Source: Paenibacillus sp. NAIST15-1
Lineage (GTDB): Bacteria; Bacillota; Bacilli; Paenibacillales; Paenibacillaceae
Assembly (NCBI RefSeq): GCF_001894745.1
Contig: NZ_BBYF01000009.1
Coordinates: 166,607-230,606 of the forward strand
DNA: 64,000 nt
Direction of reading: 5' to 3'
A program made the translations under genes and the position numbers. Of this stretch, positions 31,261 to 39,925 are shown piece by piece. Each line of letters starts with the position of its first letter. The stretch's first letter is position 1. The notes under the pieces are model-generated. The model made no database searches and had not been told where the DNA came from. It saw only the letters and a program-made list of their open reading frames with translations.

Positions 31261-32108
31261 GCCCCCGCCTCCTTCGATGCATCATATTTAGAGCGGAGTG
31301 CTCGGTTGAACAGCCCAATAATAATTAGGGAACTGATCACGAACACGACTGACAGCGCGGAACCGAATGGCCAGTCACGCGCACCTAGGAACTGATTCTG
31401 TATAATATTGCTGAGCATTTGCGCCTTAGCACCGCCCAGAATGTCTGTAACAACGAACATCCCCGCTGTTGTCACGAAGACAAGCACACTGCCTGTCATC
31501 ATGCCAGACTTCGTCTGCGGCAGCGTAATATGCCAGAACGACTTCCATTTCGTAGCACCCAAATCACTGGATGCCTCAAGCAATCGCTTGTCCATTTGCT
31601 CCAAAGAAACATAAATCGGAAGCACCATATACGGAATGAACGTATAGACCATTCCAAGCAGTACTGCTCCCTTGGTATAGAGCATTTGCAGAGGCTCCGC
31701 GATCAATCCCAGATCAAGGAGCGTCTGATTGACGACCCCTTGCGTACGAAGCAAGAGTACCCATGCATATGTCCGAATCAAGAAGTTAATCCAGAACGGA
31801 ACCGTAATGAGAATGAGCAGCAGCTTCTGCTTCGCCGGGCTCGTCGTCGAGATATAATATGCAAGCGGATAGCTGAACAACAAGCAAATTGCCGTTGTTA
31901 ACACGGATAGCCACAGCGTATCCCAATAAATACCCAAGTATAAGGGATCGAAAAATCGTTCATAATTGTTCAACGTAAACGAAAAGACGATATTGCCGAG
32001 CTCGTCGCGCTGCATGAAGGATACAGCGATGACCGCGATCATCGGCACGACAAGGAATATCGTCAGCCACAATACGACCGGCGCAATGATGCCAAATGAG
32101 CGTTTCAT
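31257..32108 (-). CDS. potB: spermidine/putrescine ABC permease PotB
   Basis: A 283-residue permease with six predicted helices. PotB-type segments include [20 protein letters not shown], and the EAA loop [22 protein letters not shown] is at about residues 180-202. The later part [36 protein letters not shown] is highly characteristic. It overlaps potA and potC by four bases at each end, so potA, potB and potC are tightly coupled. Confidence 0.94.
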   Translation of the reverse strand: MKRSFGIIAPVVLWLTIFLVVPMIAVIAVSFMQRDELGNIVFSFTLNNYERFFDPLYLGIYWDTLWLSVLTTAICLLFSYPLAYYISTTSPAKQKLLLILITVPFWINFLIRTYAWVLLLRTQGVVNQTLLDLGLIAEPLQMLYTKGAVLLGMVYTFIPYMVLPIYVSLEQMDKRLLEASSDLGATKWKSFWHITLPQTKSGMMTGSVLVFVTTAGMFVVTDILGGAKAQMLSNIIQNQFLGARDWPFGSALSVVFVISSLIIIGLFNRALRSKYDASKEAGA

Positions 32109-33070
32109 GAGCCGATCATCACCTCATCTTGCTTACTCCAGCTTACTCCAATATGCTGGCCAATCTCCCACGTCCGCTCGTCCTTGAAGTCAAGCACAAC
32201 CGATACGTTCGTTTGGTCGTTATCCAAGTGCACGATCAGCTTGTGAATGTTCCCCAAATAAACGATATCCTGAATAATTCCAGTACGAGGCGCACCTTCC
32301 ACATCCGCTGTCACATGAATTTTCTCTGGACGTACGGTGAAGAGGTTCTCTTCATGGAATACGTTGTTCTCCCCTACAAACGTAGCTGCAAACAACGTCT
32401 CCGGGCGTTCGTAAATATTTTTAGGAGAGTCGATCTGTTCGACACGTCCGTTATTCATAATCACGATTCGATCCGACATCATCATCGCTTCTTCTTGATC
32501 ATGGGTTACATATACGAATGTAATGCCCAAGCTCCGCTGCAATTGCTTCAGTTCAGCCTGCAGATTTTTGCGCAGCTGCAAATCAAGTGCACCAAGCGGC
32601 TCGTCCAACAGCAGCACCTTCGGCTTGTTAGCAATTGCCCGTGCAATCGCAACACGCTGCTGCTGTCCACCAGACAATTGATGCGGATAACGCTTAGCAA
32701 GTGCTGTTAGCTGCGTCAAGCGAATGGCTTCATCAATACGCTTGCGCTGTTCAGCTTGCGGAATTTTCTTCATCTTTAGGCCGAATTGAATATTTTGCTC
32801 GACCGTCATATGAGGGAACAACGCGTAATGTTGAAATACAAGATTCAAATTCCGCTTGTTCGGAGGTAAGTTCGTAACATCTTCTCCATCTAGGCGGATA
32901 TGGCCAGATGAAGGCTGTTCAAAGCCAGCAATCATGCGTAAAATGGTTGTCTTCCCACAACCACTCGGACCGAGCAGCGTCAAAAATTCCCCTTCGCCAA
33001 TCGTAAGCGACAGAGGATGCACAACGGGTTGCCCGGCAAAATGCTTCTCCACATTTACCAGTTCAATCAT
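32105..33070 (-). CDS. potA: spermidine/putrescine ABC transporter ATP-binding protein PotA
   Basis: This ATPase powers polyamine import. The nucleotide-binding domain has Walker [10 protein letters not shown], the Q-loop [10 protein letters not shown], the signature [15 protein letters not shown], Walker [13 protein letters not shown] and the switch [10 protein letters not shown]-terminal regulatory domain (~235-321, [18 protein letters not shown]) follows. Of three possible starts, ATG 33070 is eight bases after AAGGGG and is preferred; TTG 33079 and ATG 33076 overlap the site. It heads the potABCD operon, and its promoter is probably the one at 33294-33322, with a terminator-like hairpin in the leader. 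Confidence 0.94.
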   Translation of the reverse strand: MIELVNVEKHFAGQPVVHPLSLTIGEGEFLTLLGPSGCGKTTILRMIAGFEQPSSGHIRLDGEDVTNLPPNKRNLNLVFQHYALFPHMTVEQNIQFGLKMKKIPQAEQRKRIDEAIRLTQLTALAKRYPHQLSGGQQQRVAIARAIANKPKVLLLDEPLGALDLQLRKNLQAELKQLQRSLGITFVYVTHDQEEAMMMSDRIVIMNNGRVEQIDSPKNIYERPETLFAATFVGENNVFHEENLFTVRPEKIHVTADVEGAPRTGIIQDIVYLGNIHKLIVHLDNDQTNVSVVLDFKDERTWEIGQHIGVSWSKQDEVMIGS

Positions 33071-33229
33071 TAGCATCAACCCCTTACATCGTCAGTCTGC
33101 CAATTGGAGCAGCTGTTCCTGCATGCAGCATGCCATCGCAATGGCAAGCTAACACGCTCTGCAGCACCACCCCAAATGGGATGAACAAGAATGCGCGCAG
33201 TGTATAGGATACGTTCTTATTCATTAAGC

Positions 33230-33258
33230 AAAAAAAGCCATATCCATTGGTATGGCTT
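33230..33258 (-). terminator. terminator hairpin in the potA leader (candidate attenuator)
   Basis: Minus strand AAGCCATA...TATGGCTT, an 8-bp stem followed by seven T residues, lying ~30-55 bases after the predicted start point of the promoter at 33294-33322 and ~160 bases before potA. The stem's 3' strand contains GGATATG, which also occurs just after the promoter -10, giving a possible competing pairing. Confidence 0.75.
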
Positions 33259-33293
33259 CTACGTCCCGTTCACGTTGGCGTTTTTGCATATCC

Positions 33294-33322
33294 AATATAC
33301 ATCGTTTTGTCTGACGATACAA
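33294..33322 (-). promoter_or_regulatory. candidate promoter of potABCD or of a small leader RNA
   Basis: TTGTAT and TATATT with 17-base spacing on the minus strand, downstream of the SIMPL gene's own terminator. Confidence 0.6.
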
Positions 33323-33515
33323 CTTATTTTAACGTAATTTCGACAAAAACATACATTTCTTTTCAACGGTTCGACCTATTTCCAATAGCGATCAGGCCAT
33401 GAGGCACTTATTTACATTCGAACTATCGGAGAATACGATAATATTCAATTCCCCTGTTACATTCTAGGGCTTTGTTCCCTAAAATACAACCCCTAATCCA
33501 AGATGGCTTCCATAC

Positions 33516-33549
33516 AAAAAGGCACTATGTCATTTCTGACACGAGTGCC
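33516..33549 (-). terminator. terminator of the SIMPL-domain gene
   Basis: Minus strand GGCACT...AGTGCC with inner TGTCA/TGACA pairing, then five T residues, 130 bases after the stop codon. Confidence 0.75.
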
Positions 33550-33678
33550 CCTTGATACAGCGCCATTTCTGATGTACTCTTACCCGCCTAATTGGGAATA
33601 TTTCATTGATTTAACAGAAGGCTTTCACCCAAGCCGACGCTGTTACTGCACGCTTCATTTCAGTTGTTTCTGCGTTCT

Positions 33679-34449
33679 TTATTTCAATTGATATTGAATT
33701 TGCACCTGTGCATTCAACTTAATAAGTCCGCCCTGCACAGAAGTTGAAGCCACATCCTTTTTCATATCCGACGGGCTTGCTGCTGCGTCGTACATCACGC
33801 GTATCGGGGACCAGTCCGCCCCAGACTCTGTAATCGTAAGTGCGACACCTGCTTCACGGCCTGCCGCTTTCGCGAGTGTGGATGCCTTCTTCGCTGCATG
33901 CTGCACTGCCTTCTCCAGCACCTGTGCCTCATAGTCAGCGCGCTTCTCCGTATCGAATTGAATACGGACTACTCGGTTCACACCTGCATCAGTAGCAGCA
34001 TCAACTAAGCTCCCTAGTCGATTCAAATCACGATACGTCACACGCACAGCATGCTGTGCTTGATAGCCTATGATTTGAGGCTCTTTATTTTCCACGTATT
34101 TATATTCAGGATTAACCGAGAAATTGACCGTCTTCAGATCCTTTTCCTGAACACCATATTTCGAAGTAAGCACCTGTTTCACTTTTTCGAACAACACTGC
34201 ATTTTGCTTTTGTGCTTCAGCCGCTGTTTTCCCACGTGTATCTATTGCAAGCTCCGCATAAGCCACATCAGGCGTTACTTCCAATTCTCCCATGCCTGAC
34301 ACGTTCACCGTATCCTTCACGCTGAATTCTGCCGCTGCTGCATGCACAGGCACCGGTGCCGCAACTCCTGTCCCCACAAGCAGCGCTCCTGTAAGCATGA
34401 CCGCCATCGTCATTCGACGCCATGTCATTCTTCCTGTCAATTGCGTCAT
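33679..34449 (-). CDS. exported SIMPL-domain (DUF541) protein
   Basis: A signal peptide (TWRRMTMAVMLTGALLVGTGVAAPVPVHA) is followed by a SIMPL domain. It opens with VNVSGMGELEVTPDVAYAELAI and contains NFSVNPEYKY, YQAQHAVRVTYRDLNRLGSLVDAATDAG and a C-terminal strand LIKLNAQVQIQYQ. SIMPL proteins such as E. coli YggE are periplasmic or surface proteins of poorly known function, linked to oxidative stress tolerance and outer-layer oligomers. ATG at 34449 lies eight bases after GGAGG. An in-frame GTG six codons upstream precedes that site and is unlikely. It is monocistronic with its own terminator, facing away from the secreted protein at 34736. Confidence 0.88.
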   Translation of the reverse strand: MTQLTGRMTWRRMTMAVMLTGALLVGTGVAAPVPVHAAAAEFSVKDTVNVSGMGELEVTPDVAYAELAIDTRGKTAAEAQKQNAVLFEKVKQVLTSKYGVQEKDLKTVNFSVNPEYKYVENKEPQIIGYQAQHAVRVTYRDLNRLGSLVDAATDAGVNRVVRIQFDTEKRADYEAQVLEKAVQHAAKKASTLAKAAGREAGVALTITESGADWSPIRVMYDAAASPSDMKKDVASTSVQGGLIKLNAQVQIQYQLK

Positions 34450-34735
34450 AATCCATTCCTCCATCACGTTATAGATTGTAAGATTGACTTGCTTCTTGTC
34501 TTCTAAACGTTAATAAGATAAATATTGTTGCAAGTCCGGTCATAACTTTAGATGTATTTTCTGCAGTTATTGAATCGGTACAAATGTAACTCTGCAGATT
34601 CATTTTTATAATCATTAATCTACAGTTTTATACAATTTTTGTCATTTTATGCTTATTTCGACCTGTCGATCGGTGAAAAACCATGATATGGTAGAGCTGT
34701 AATTTCCATTAAAAGACGTCTGAGGAGGAATACAT

Positions 34736-35230
34736 GTGATTCGTAACAAAGGAAAATACGCTTTGCTTGTTGCTCTTGCATTGAGCATGCTTGCTCCTGC
34801 ATCATTATCGGCCAAATCTGCTGATGAATTGATGATCGAACAGAAGTACGGACCAGAAACGGGGTATTCAAATGTATACCAAAAGCAAGACATTCTTAAG
34901 GCATTAACCGCTGTATACGAATGGTCAGCTGATTTCTCCACGACAACCCAACAACAAATTAAGAAAGACATCGTAGTTCCTAGCGACACTCTCCGCACTA
35001 CACTCCAGTTGAACGTTAGCTCTGAGAAAAATACCGGCAGTAATGAAAAATTCAAGGTCGAATTAGAGATGTACTACCCTTGGGCAGGTTATTTGATCGA
35101 AGAATCACGCGAACTTAGTGTAGGTTATCAAAATGCACCTGTATACTTCTATAAGCTCAAGCCAGGCAATACATATCGTCTGCGCATCAATGGGAATGTT
35201 AAAGGATCCGTTGACGTCTATAGAGAATAG
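34736..35230 (+). CDS. secreted hypothetical protein, 164 residues
   Basis: A clear Sec signal peptide (IRNKGKYALLVALALSMLAP, cleavage likely after ASLSA) precedes ~138 residues without membrane segments, lipobox or cell-wall anchor. The mature part has a helical stretch QDILKALTAVYEWSADF and several strands (TTLQLNVSS, FKVELEMYYPW, YFYKLKPGNTYRLRINGNVKGSVDVYR). The last segment resembles the end of a small beta-sandwich. I do not recognise a family. The GTG start follows GAGGAGGAATACAT. It ends in a long perfect hairpin (35265-35300). Confidence 0.75.
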   Translation: MIRNKGKYALLVALALSMLAPASLSAKSADELMIEQKYGPETGYSNVYQKQDILKALTAVYEWSADFSTTTQQQIKKDIVVPSDTLRTTLQLNVSSEKNTGSNEKFKVELEMYYPWAGYLIEESRELSVGYQNAPVYFYKLKPGNTYRLRINGNVKGSVDVYRE

Positions 35231-35264
35231 GCTTCGACAATCAATCGTAACAACCGCACTACAA

Positions 35265-35300
35265 ATACAGCCTGATCTCCTTCAAGAGATCAGGCTGTAT
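35265..35300. terminator. perfect 15-bp hairpin between secreted protein and HPr-like gene
   Basis: ATACAGCCTGATCTC and its exact complement flank a six-base loop. No T run follows, so it may act as an mRNA-end stabiliser or a factor-dependent terminator for the gene ending at 35230. Confidence 0.6.
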
Positions 35301-35348
35301 CACACTTCATACCGTTCATCTGATGCACCATTCAACAAGCTTACCATA

Positions 35349-35374
35349 ATAAAAAAAGAGCCATTATGGCTCTT
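35349..35374 (-). terminator. terminator of the glcK-rapZ-yvcK-whiA-HPr operon
   Basis: Minus strand AAGAGCCATAATGGCTCTT followed by T residues, 62 bases after the HPr-like gene stop. Confidence 0.85.
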
Positions 35375-35435
35375 CTCTTGATCACAGTCGCAGCTCGCTG
35401 CCCCCACTATGATTGAACACGATGTCAGCTACAGA

Positions 35436-35702
35436 TTAGCTGTCCAATTCTTCCTTGCTCACAAGCCCGACTAAAGCGCTTACAGCCTGATCGGCGTCCG
35501 CGCCATCCGCAGTAATGGTAATTGACGTGCCGGTGCTGATTGCGAGACTCATAATACCCATGATGCTCTTAGCATTCACTTTCTTATCTTCTTTTTCAAC
35601 GAAGATATCCGAAGAATATTTATTCGCTTCTTGAACGAACAAGGCCGCAGGTCTTGCGTGCAGTCCAGTCTTCAAACGTACGACAATTGGTTGTTGAGCC
35701 AT
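35436..35702 (-). CDS. HPr family phosphocarrier protein in the crh locus
   Basis: An 88-residue HPr-fold protein. His15 lies in TGLHARPAALFV and Ser46 in NAKSIMGIMSLA, so it has both the PTS phosphotransfer histidine and the HPrK/P regulatory serine. In Bacillus the gene at this place (after whiA/yvcL) encodes Crh, which lacks His15. Here the histidine is present, so it could be a true HPr or a Crh ancestor with both functions. P-Ser forms would serve as CcpA co-repressor at cre sites. ATG 35702 lies nine bases after GGGGGT; an ATG three codons earlier is too close to that site. hprK, its kinase, is at 56969-57907. Confidence 0.92.
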   Translation of the reverse strand: MAQQPIVVRLKTGLHARPAALFVQEANKYSSDIFVEKEDKKVNAKSIMGIMSLAISTGTSITITADGADADQAVSALVGLVSKEELDS

Positions 35703-35821
35703 GCGAATCATACCCCCTATATTCCATGTAGTTTACATTACACAAATTTACGCTAATTTGCTCTATTTCATCACATATTAGCATTATAAACGATTTTAAG
35801 CGAGGAATAAAGTTTATCTCG

Positions 35822-36754
35822 CTATCCGTTGCGCATTCGCTCAGCCAGCTCGTCTATCTTGCGCAGTCGATGATTGACACCGGATTTACTAACCTTACCG
35901 CCCAGAAGCTCTCCCACTTCCTTCAGATTAATATCCGGGTGTGCCAATCTGACCTCGGCAACTTCTCTCAGCTTATCTGGGAGTTTATCTAATCCAAGAT
36001 GCCTATCCAGATAACGGATATTTTCGATTTGGCGCACAGCCGCACCAATCGTCTTATTCAAGTTAGCCGTTTCACAATTGACGATTCGGTTCACGGAGTT
36101 GCGCATATCCCGCATAATACGGACATCCTCGAACTTGAACAGCGCCTGGTGAGCACCGATGATATTGAGGAACTCAATAATTTTCTCGCCCTCTTTGATG
36201 TACAGGACAAAGCCCTTCTTGCGCTCAATGAATCGTGCATTCAACTGGAACTCATTCGCCAGATCAACTAATGCGCGGCAATGTTCCTCGTACATCGAGG
36301 ATATCTCCAAGTGATAGGAAGATCCCTCTGGATTATTCACCGATCCTCCTGCCATGAACGCTCCTCGCAAATATGCGCGTTTGCAGCAGTTATTTTCAAC
36401 AATCTGCGTGTCAATGCCGTCCGTGAACAAGAACCCTTCCGATACAATGTGCAGGTCACGCAAAATCTCCTGCACACGCGTCGGAATACGTACAATGTAC
36501 ACATTATTTTTCTTCAAGCGCATCTTCTTGCGTACAAGCAGCTCCGTATGCACTTGAAAATACGTTTTAACAAGCGTATAAATGCGGCGTGCGATCGCTG
36601 CATTCTCTGTAGAAATGTCCAATATTACCTTGCGGTTGGACGAGAGCTGCACAGAACCGTTCATGCGCATTAGCGCAGACAGTTCCGCCTTCTCACAGCA
36701 CGACTCGGATTCGATCATGGTTAATTCTTTTTTTGTCTGTGCTGCAAAAGACAT
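35822..36754 (-). CDS. whiA: DNA-binding protein WhiA
   Basis: A conserved Gram-positive DNA-binding protein with an N-terminal LAGLIDADG-homing-endonuclease-like fold (residues ~1-220) and a C-terminal helix-turn-helix ([29 protein letters not shown], ~270-300). In Bacillus it influences cell division and chromosome segregation; in actinomycetes it controls sporulation. The family start [27 protein letters not shown] and the ending [13 protein letters not shown] are present at normal length (310). It lies six bases after yvcK and before the HPr gene, the conserved cluster. Confidence 0.97.
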   Translation of the reverse strand: MSFAAQTKKELTMIESESCCEKAELSALMRMNGSVQLSSNRKVILDISTENAAIARRIYTLVKTYFQVHTELLVRKKMRLKKNNVYIVRIPTRVQEILRDLHIVSEGFLFTDGIDTQIVENNCCKRAYLRGAFMAGGSVNNPEGSSYHLEISSMYEEHCRALVDLANEFQLNARFIERKKGFVLYIKEGEKIIEFLNIIGAHQALFKFEDVRIMRDMRNSVNRIVNCETANLNKTIGAAVRQIENIRYLDRHLGLDKLPDKLREVAEVRLAHPDINLKEVGELLGGKVSKSGVNHRLRKIDELAERMRNG

Positions 36755-36760
36755 AGCGGC

Positions 36761-37747
36761 TCACCTCTTTCGTAACATCCAATTTTCCACAAGCTGATAA
36801 ATATGATGACTAAGCTTATCCGCGTCATGACGCAAATAGGTGCGGAACAGCACTAAGGAATCCGCGATTACCTGATATCCACGCTTCGTCACTTCTTCCA
36901 TATCCAAATGGACAGCCTTCGCCCCCTGTTCGGCATATTTATCCTGAACTTGCGGCGGAATCTCCCCATTATTCACGATAACATAATCGAACAATTGAGT
37001 GCCGACATGAAGCTGAACAGCTTCCAAATGATCACTCACGGAATAGTTATCCGTTTCCCCCGGCTGAGTCATCACATTACATACAAAAATCTTTACCGCA
37101 TTTGATTCCAATACTGCCTGTGCCAGCTTCGGTACGAGCAAGGTAGGAATAATGCTCGTATACAGGCTTCCTGGTCCAATCAGGATGGCATCCGCCTGAC
37201 GGAGCGCCTCAACTGCCTCAGGCAACGCCTCCACCTGTTCCGGTTCTAAGAACACACGCTTAATGCGCTGGCCGGCTTGCGGGATTGATGATTCGCCAGA
37301 CACAATAGACCCGTCTTCCATCTCGGCCTTCAGGACAACTGCTTGATTGGCTGCAGGCAGTACCCGGCCCCGAACCGCAAGTACGCGGCTCAGCTCCCGA
37401 ATGCCTGCAACGAAATCGCCGGTAATATCCGTCATCGCCGCCAATAGCAAATTACCCAGGCTATGTCCTGCAAGTCCAGATCCACTCTTGAAGCGATACT
37501 TCAACATTTCCGACAGCGATGGCTCCACATCAGCCAACGCTGTCAATACATTGCGTATATCTCCTGGCGGGGGCATCTGCAGCTCGCTGCGCAATATACC
37601 AGAGCTGCCTCCATCATCCGCCACAGTAACGATTGCGGTAATATCGAGCGGCTTCTCCTTCAACCCTCGAAGCATGACCGACAGCCCTGTGCCGCCGCCC
37701 ATAACTACGATACGTGGGTTTACGCGCTCTTCTTTTTCACATGCCAT
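36761..37747 (-). CDS. yvcK: gluconeogenesis factor YvcK/GlmR (CofD-like)
   Basis: A UDP-GlcNAc-binding protein of the CofD/YvcK family that directs carbon towards cell-wall precursors, needed on gluconeogenic carbon sources in Bacillus. The glycine-rich RIVVMGGGTGLSVMLRGLK, VTVADDGGSSGILR, MPPPGDIRN and AGHSLGNLLLAAMT segments and the later IGPGSLYTSIIPTLLV define the family. Length of 328 residues is usual. It starts 12 bases after rapZ with a GTGGAGGG site. It is not the enzyme LPPG transferase despite the shared fold. Confidence 0.96.
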   Translation of the reverse strand: MACEKEERVNPRIVVMGGGTGLSVMLRGLKEKPLDITAIVTVADDGGSSGILRSELQMPPPGDIRNVLTALADVEPSLSEMLKYRFKSGSGLAGHSLGNLLLAAMTDITGDFVAGIRELSRVLAVRGRVLPAANQAVVLKAEMEDGSIVSGESSIPQAGQRIKRVFLEPEQVEALPEAVEALRQADAILIGPGSLYTSIIPTLLVPKLAQAVLESNAVKIFVCNVMTQPGETDNYSVSDHLEAVQLHVGTQLFDYVIVNNGEIPPQVQDKYAEQGAKAVHLDMEEVTKRGYQVIADSLVLFRTYLRHDADKLSHHIYQLVENWMLRKR

Positions 37748-37759
37748 AACGACCCTCCA

Positions 37760-38656
37760 CTAATGCCGATCTCTCTCAGCATCACGGTGACTGACACGGA
37801 CAACCTCCGTATCACTCGCTCCGATTGTACGACCTAAATATTCTGCAATGGCCACTGATCGGTGCTTGCCGCCTGTGCATCCGATGCCGATGATAACCTG
37901 ACCTTTCCCTTCCTTGCGATACTGCGGCATAAGGAAATTCAGCAAATCAAGCAGTTTAGCAAGGAAAGCCTGTGTTTCTGGCCATTTCATGACATAATCA
38001 TATACTTCAATATCCTGTCCAGTTCTCGGGCGCAATTGCTCCACATAATGCGGATTCGGCAAAAAACGTACGTCAAAAATGAGATCCGCATCAATCGGCA
38101 CCCCATATTTGAAACCGAACGAAGTCACATTCACCGACATCATATTCTGATCCGCGTGCGTGAATCGTGCCGCAATTCGTTCCTTCAACTGTACAGGCTT
38201 CAAATTGCTCGTATCAATAACCTGTGTCGCCCAACCCTTCAAATCTTCCAGCAGTGTGCGTTCCTGCTTAATTCCTTCAAGCGGCATGCCGCCTGGATTG
38301 AGAGGATGACGACGACGGCTCTCCTTATAACGCTGCACGAGAACAGCATCCGTTGCATCCAAGAACAATATTTCACAATTAATGGTAAAGTGATCCCGAA
38401 TATAATTAATGGATTCTGATAAGGCCGTGAAAAATTCTCTGCCGCGCAAGTCAATGACAAGCGCTACCTTGCCAATCTTACCCTTGGACTGCTCGATGAG
38501 TTCAGCAAACTTCGGTATAAGTACTGGCGGCAAATTGTCCACGCAGAAAAAACCGAGATCCTCCAAGCTCTGTACAGCTATTGTCTTCCCTGCACCAGAC
38601 ATCCCCGTAATGATAACCAGCTTCGCAAGAGCTGTCATCTCTGTCGATTCCATCAT
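37760..38656 (-). CDS. rapZ: RNase adapter protein RapZ / nucleotide-binding protein YvcJ
   Basis: A P-loop protein that in enteric bacteria brings GlmZ RNA to RNase E and in Bacillus (YvcJ) binds nucleotides and affects competence. It has Walker [61 protein letters not shown], and the C-terminal domain with [17 protein letters not shown]. Length is 298 residues. The ATG follows AAGGAGAGGACG. It lies between glcK and yvcK. Confidence 0.95.
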   Translation of the reverse strand: MMESTEMTALAKLVIITGMSGAGKTIAVQSLEDLGFFCVDNLPPVLIPKFAELIEQSKGKIGKVALVIDLRGREFFTALSESINYIRDHFTINCEILFLDATDAVLVQRYKESRRRHPLNPGGMPLEGIKQERTLLEDLKGWATQVIDTSNLKPVQLKERIAARFTHADQNMMSVNVTSFGFKYGVPIDADLIFDVRFLPNPHYVEQLRPRTGQDIEVYDYVMKWPETQAFLAKLLDLLNFLMPQYRKEGKGQVIIGIGCTGGKHRSVAIAEYLGRTIGASDTEVVRVSHRDAERDRH

Positions 38657-38686
38657 CGTTCGTCCTCTCCTTCTTACAAGATTCGG

Positions 38687-39637
38687 CTACGAACGCAAGA
38701 ACAAGCCTGCCGCACCAATCATACCCGCATCATTGCCTAGCTCTGCTGGAACGATGGATACGCCGCGCGTAACCGGGTCAGGTGTTAATTTCATGAATGT
38801 TTCACGAATTTGCTCGAACAGGAACTCGCCTGCCTTCGATACGCCTCCGCCAATAATGAACCGCTCTGGATTCAATGTCACTGCTACAGCAGCCATCGCC
38901 TTGCCTAAATAATAAGCTGCACGGGATACGATGCGCACTGCGACCTCATCTCCCGCCTTCGCCGCATCGAATACATCCTTTGCTGTAATGCTCTCTACCA
39001 AGGATAAGGAAGTGCGATCTCCGCGTTCAACTGCATCATTGGCCATTCGAATAATACCTGTAGCCGAAGATACTGTCTCCAAGCACCCCATCTTGCCGCA
39101 GCCACATTGGATCGCTTCCAGATCAGGGATTACCGCCATATGGCCAAGCTCTCCTGCTAGACCTGAGAATCCTTGTACAATTCTACCGTTAATAATAATG
39201 CCTCCGCCGACACCCGTTCCGAGCGTGTAGCAAACACAATGGTCAATGCCCTTGCCTGCGCCGCTCCACACCTCGCCAAGTGCGGCAACATTTGCATCAT
39301 TGTCAATCTTAACTGGCTTGCCTAGACGTTCTTCTAATATGGAACGGATCGGCACATCCTTGAATCCTACGTTGGGCGCCAAGATGATAACGCCTTCCTT
39401 TACATTCGTAAATCCTGCGACTCCTGCACCGACGCCAGCCACCTGGCTCCAATCGTAAGGAGATTGTTCCACAATGAGACGAACATATTTTTCGATATTA
39501 TCCATGACAGTATCCGGACCCTTAGCTACTTCAGTTGGTCCCTCAAATGTATGCAGAAGCTTGCCTTCCGCATCACAAATTCCAACTTTAATGGCCGTAC
39601 CGCCCAAATCGACACCCACGTAGATCTGCTCAGACAT
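38687..39637 (-). CDS. glcK: ROK-family glucokinase
   Basis: It phosphorylates glucose (and possibly related hexoses) with ATP. The N-terminal phosphate loop VGVDLGGTAIKVGI, catalytic Asp region KIDNDANVAALGE, LGTGVGGGIIINGRIVQG, and the ROK zinc motif GHMAVIPDLEAIQCGCGKMGCLET are present. The three cysteines plus His bind zinc. It is 316 residues long. In B. subtilis the gene next to yvcJ is a Nudix hydrolase (yvcI), so glucokinase in this place differs. Its promoter is at 39689-39717 with a small palindrome just downstream. Confidence 0.94.
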   Translation of the reverse strand: MSEQIYVGVDLGGTAIKVGICDAEGKLLHTFEGPTEVAKGPDTVMDNIEKYVRLIVEQSPYDWSQVAGVGAGVAGFTNVKEGVIILAPNVGFKDVPIRSILEERLGKPVKIDNDANVAALGEVWSGAGKGIDHCVCYTLGTGVGGGIIINGRIVQGFSGLAGELGHMAVIPDLEAIQCGCGKMGCLETVSSATGIIRMANDAVERGDRTSLSLVESITAKDVFDAAKAGDEVAVRIVSRAAYYLGKAMAAVAVTLNPERFIIGGGVSKAGEFLFEQIRETFMKLTPDPVTRGVSIVPAELGNDAGMIGAAGLFLRS

Positions 39638-39672
39638 GCGTCATCCACCTTTTATATACGTAATCGAATTAT

Positions 39673-39717
39673 GGTACTTTCAGTACCCACTATACGCGAA
39701 CCCACTAGTCAGGTCAA
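39673..39717 (-). promoter_or_regulatory. promoter of glcK operon with downstream inverted repeat
   Basis: TTGACC (39712-39717), 17-base spacer, TATAGT (39689-39694) on the minus strand. Directly at the predicted start point GGTACT-gaa-AGTACC (39673-39687) forms a perfect 6-bp inverted repeat, which could be an operator or a 5' mRNA hairpin. Confidence 0.75.
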
Positions 39718-39867
39718 GAGAACGGAGCCCCTAGCCAAGCGTTGCCAAGCCGCGCCAGAAGCGCGTATAAGCCCTCCCTGCGGCCTAATTTTCGGCCATA
39801 CGTTCCAGTCCGTTCGACACGCTCGCCACTCCCACTTTTCCCGCTCGACCACCTGACCTAATCGTAC

Positions 39868-39896
39868 GAAAATAAAGAGGGAGCCTACTGGCTCCC
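39868..39896 (-). terminator. terminator after trxB
   Basis: Minus strand GGGAGCCAGTAGGCTCCC, a 7-8 bp stem followed by TCTTTATTTT, 29 bases after the trxB stop. Confidence 0.82.
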
Positions 39897-39925
39897 AACT
39901 TTCGAAAAGTGAGTTCTTTTTCACC

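Larger units (their letters stand above)
33071..33678. other. potA leader and SIMPL gene 3' region
   Basis: From right to left it contains the terminator of the SIMPL-domain gene (33516-33549), a promoter (33294-33322), a hairpin with T run (33230-33258) and ~160 bases of further leader before potA. No open frame is convincing. The pair promoter + terminator ahead of an operon is the arrangement of an attenuator or a small RNA. Confidence 0.6.

Noticed and set aside
39709..39924. Minus-strand 71-codon frame between glcK and trxB
   Set aside because: It spans the trxB terminator and glcK promoter and has no binding site.
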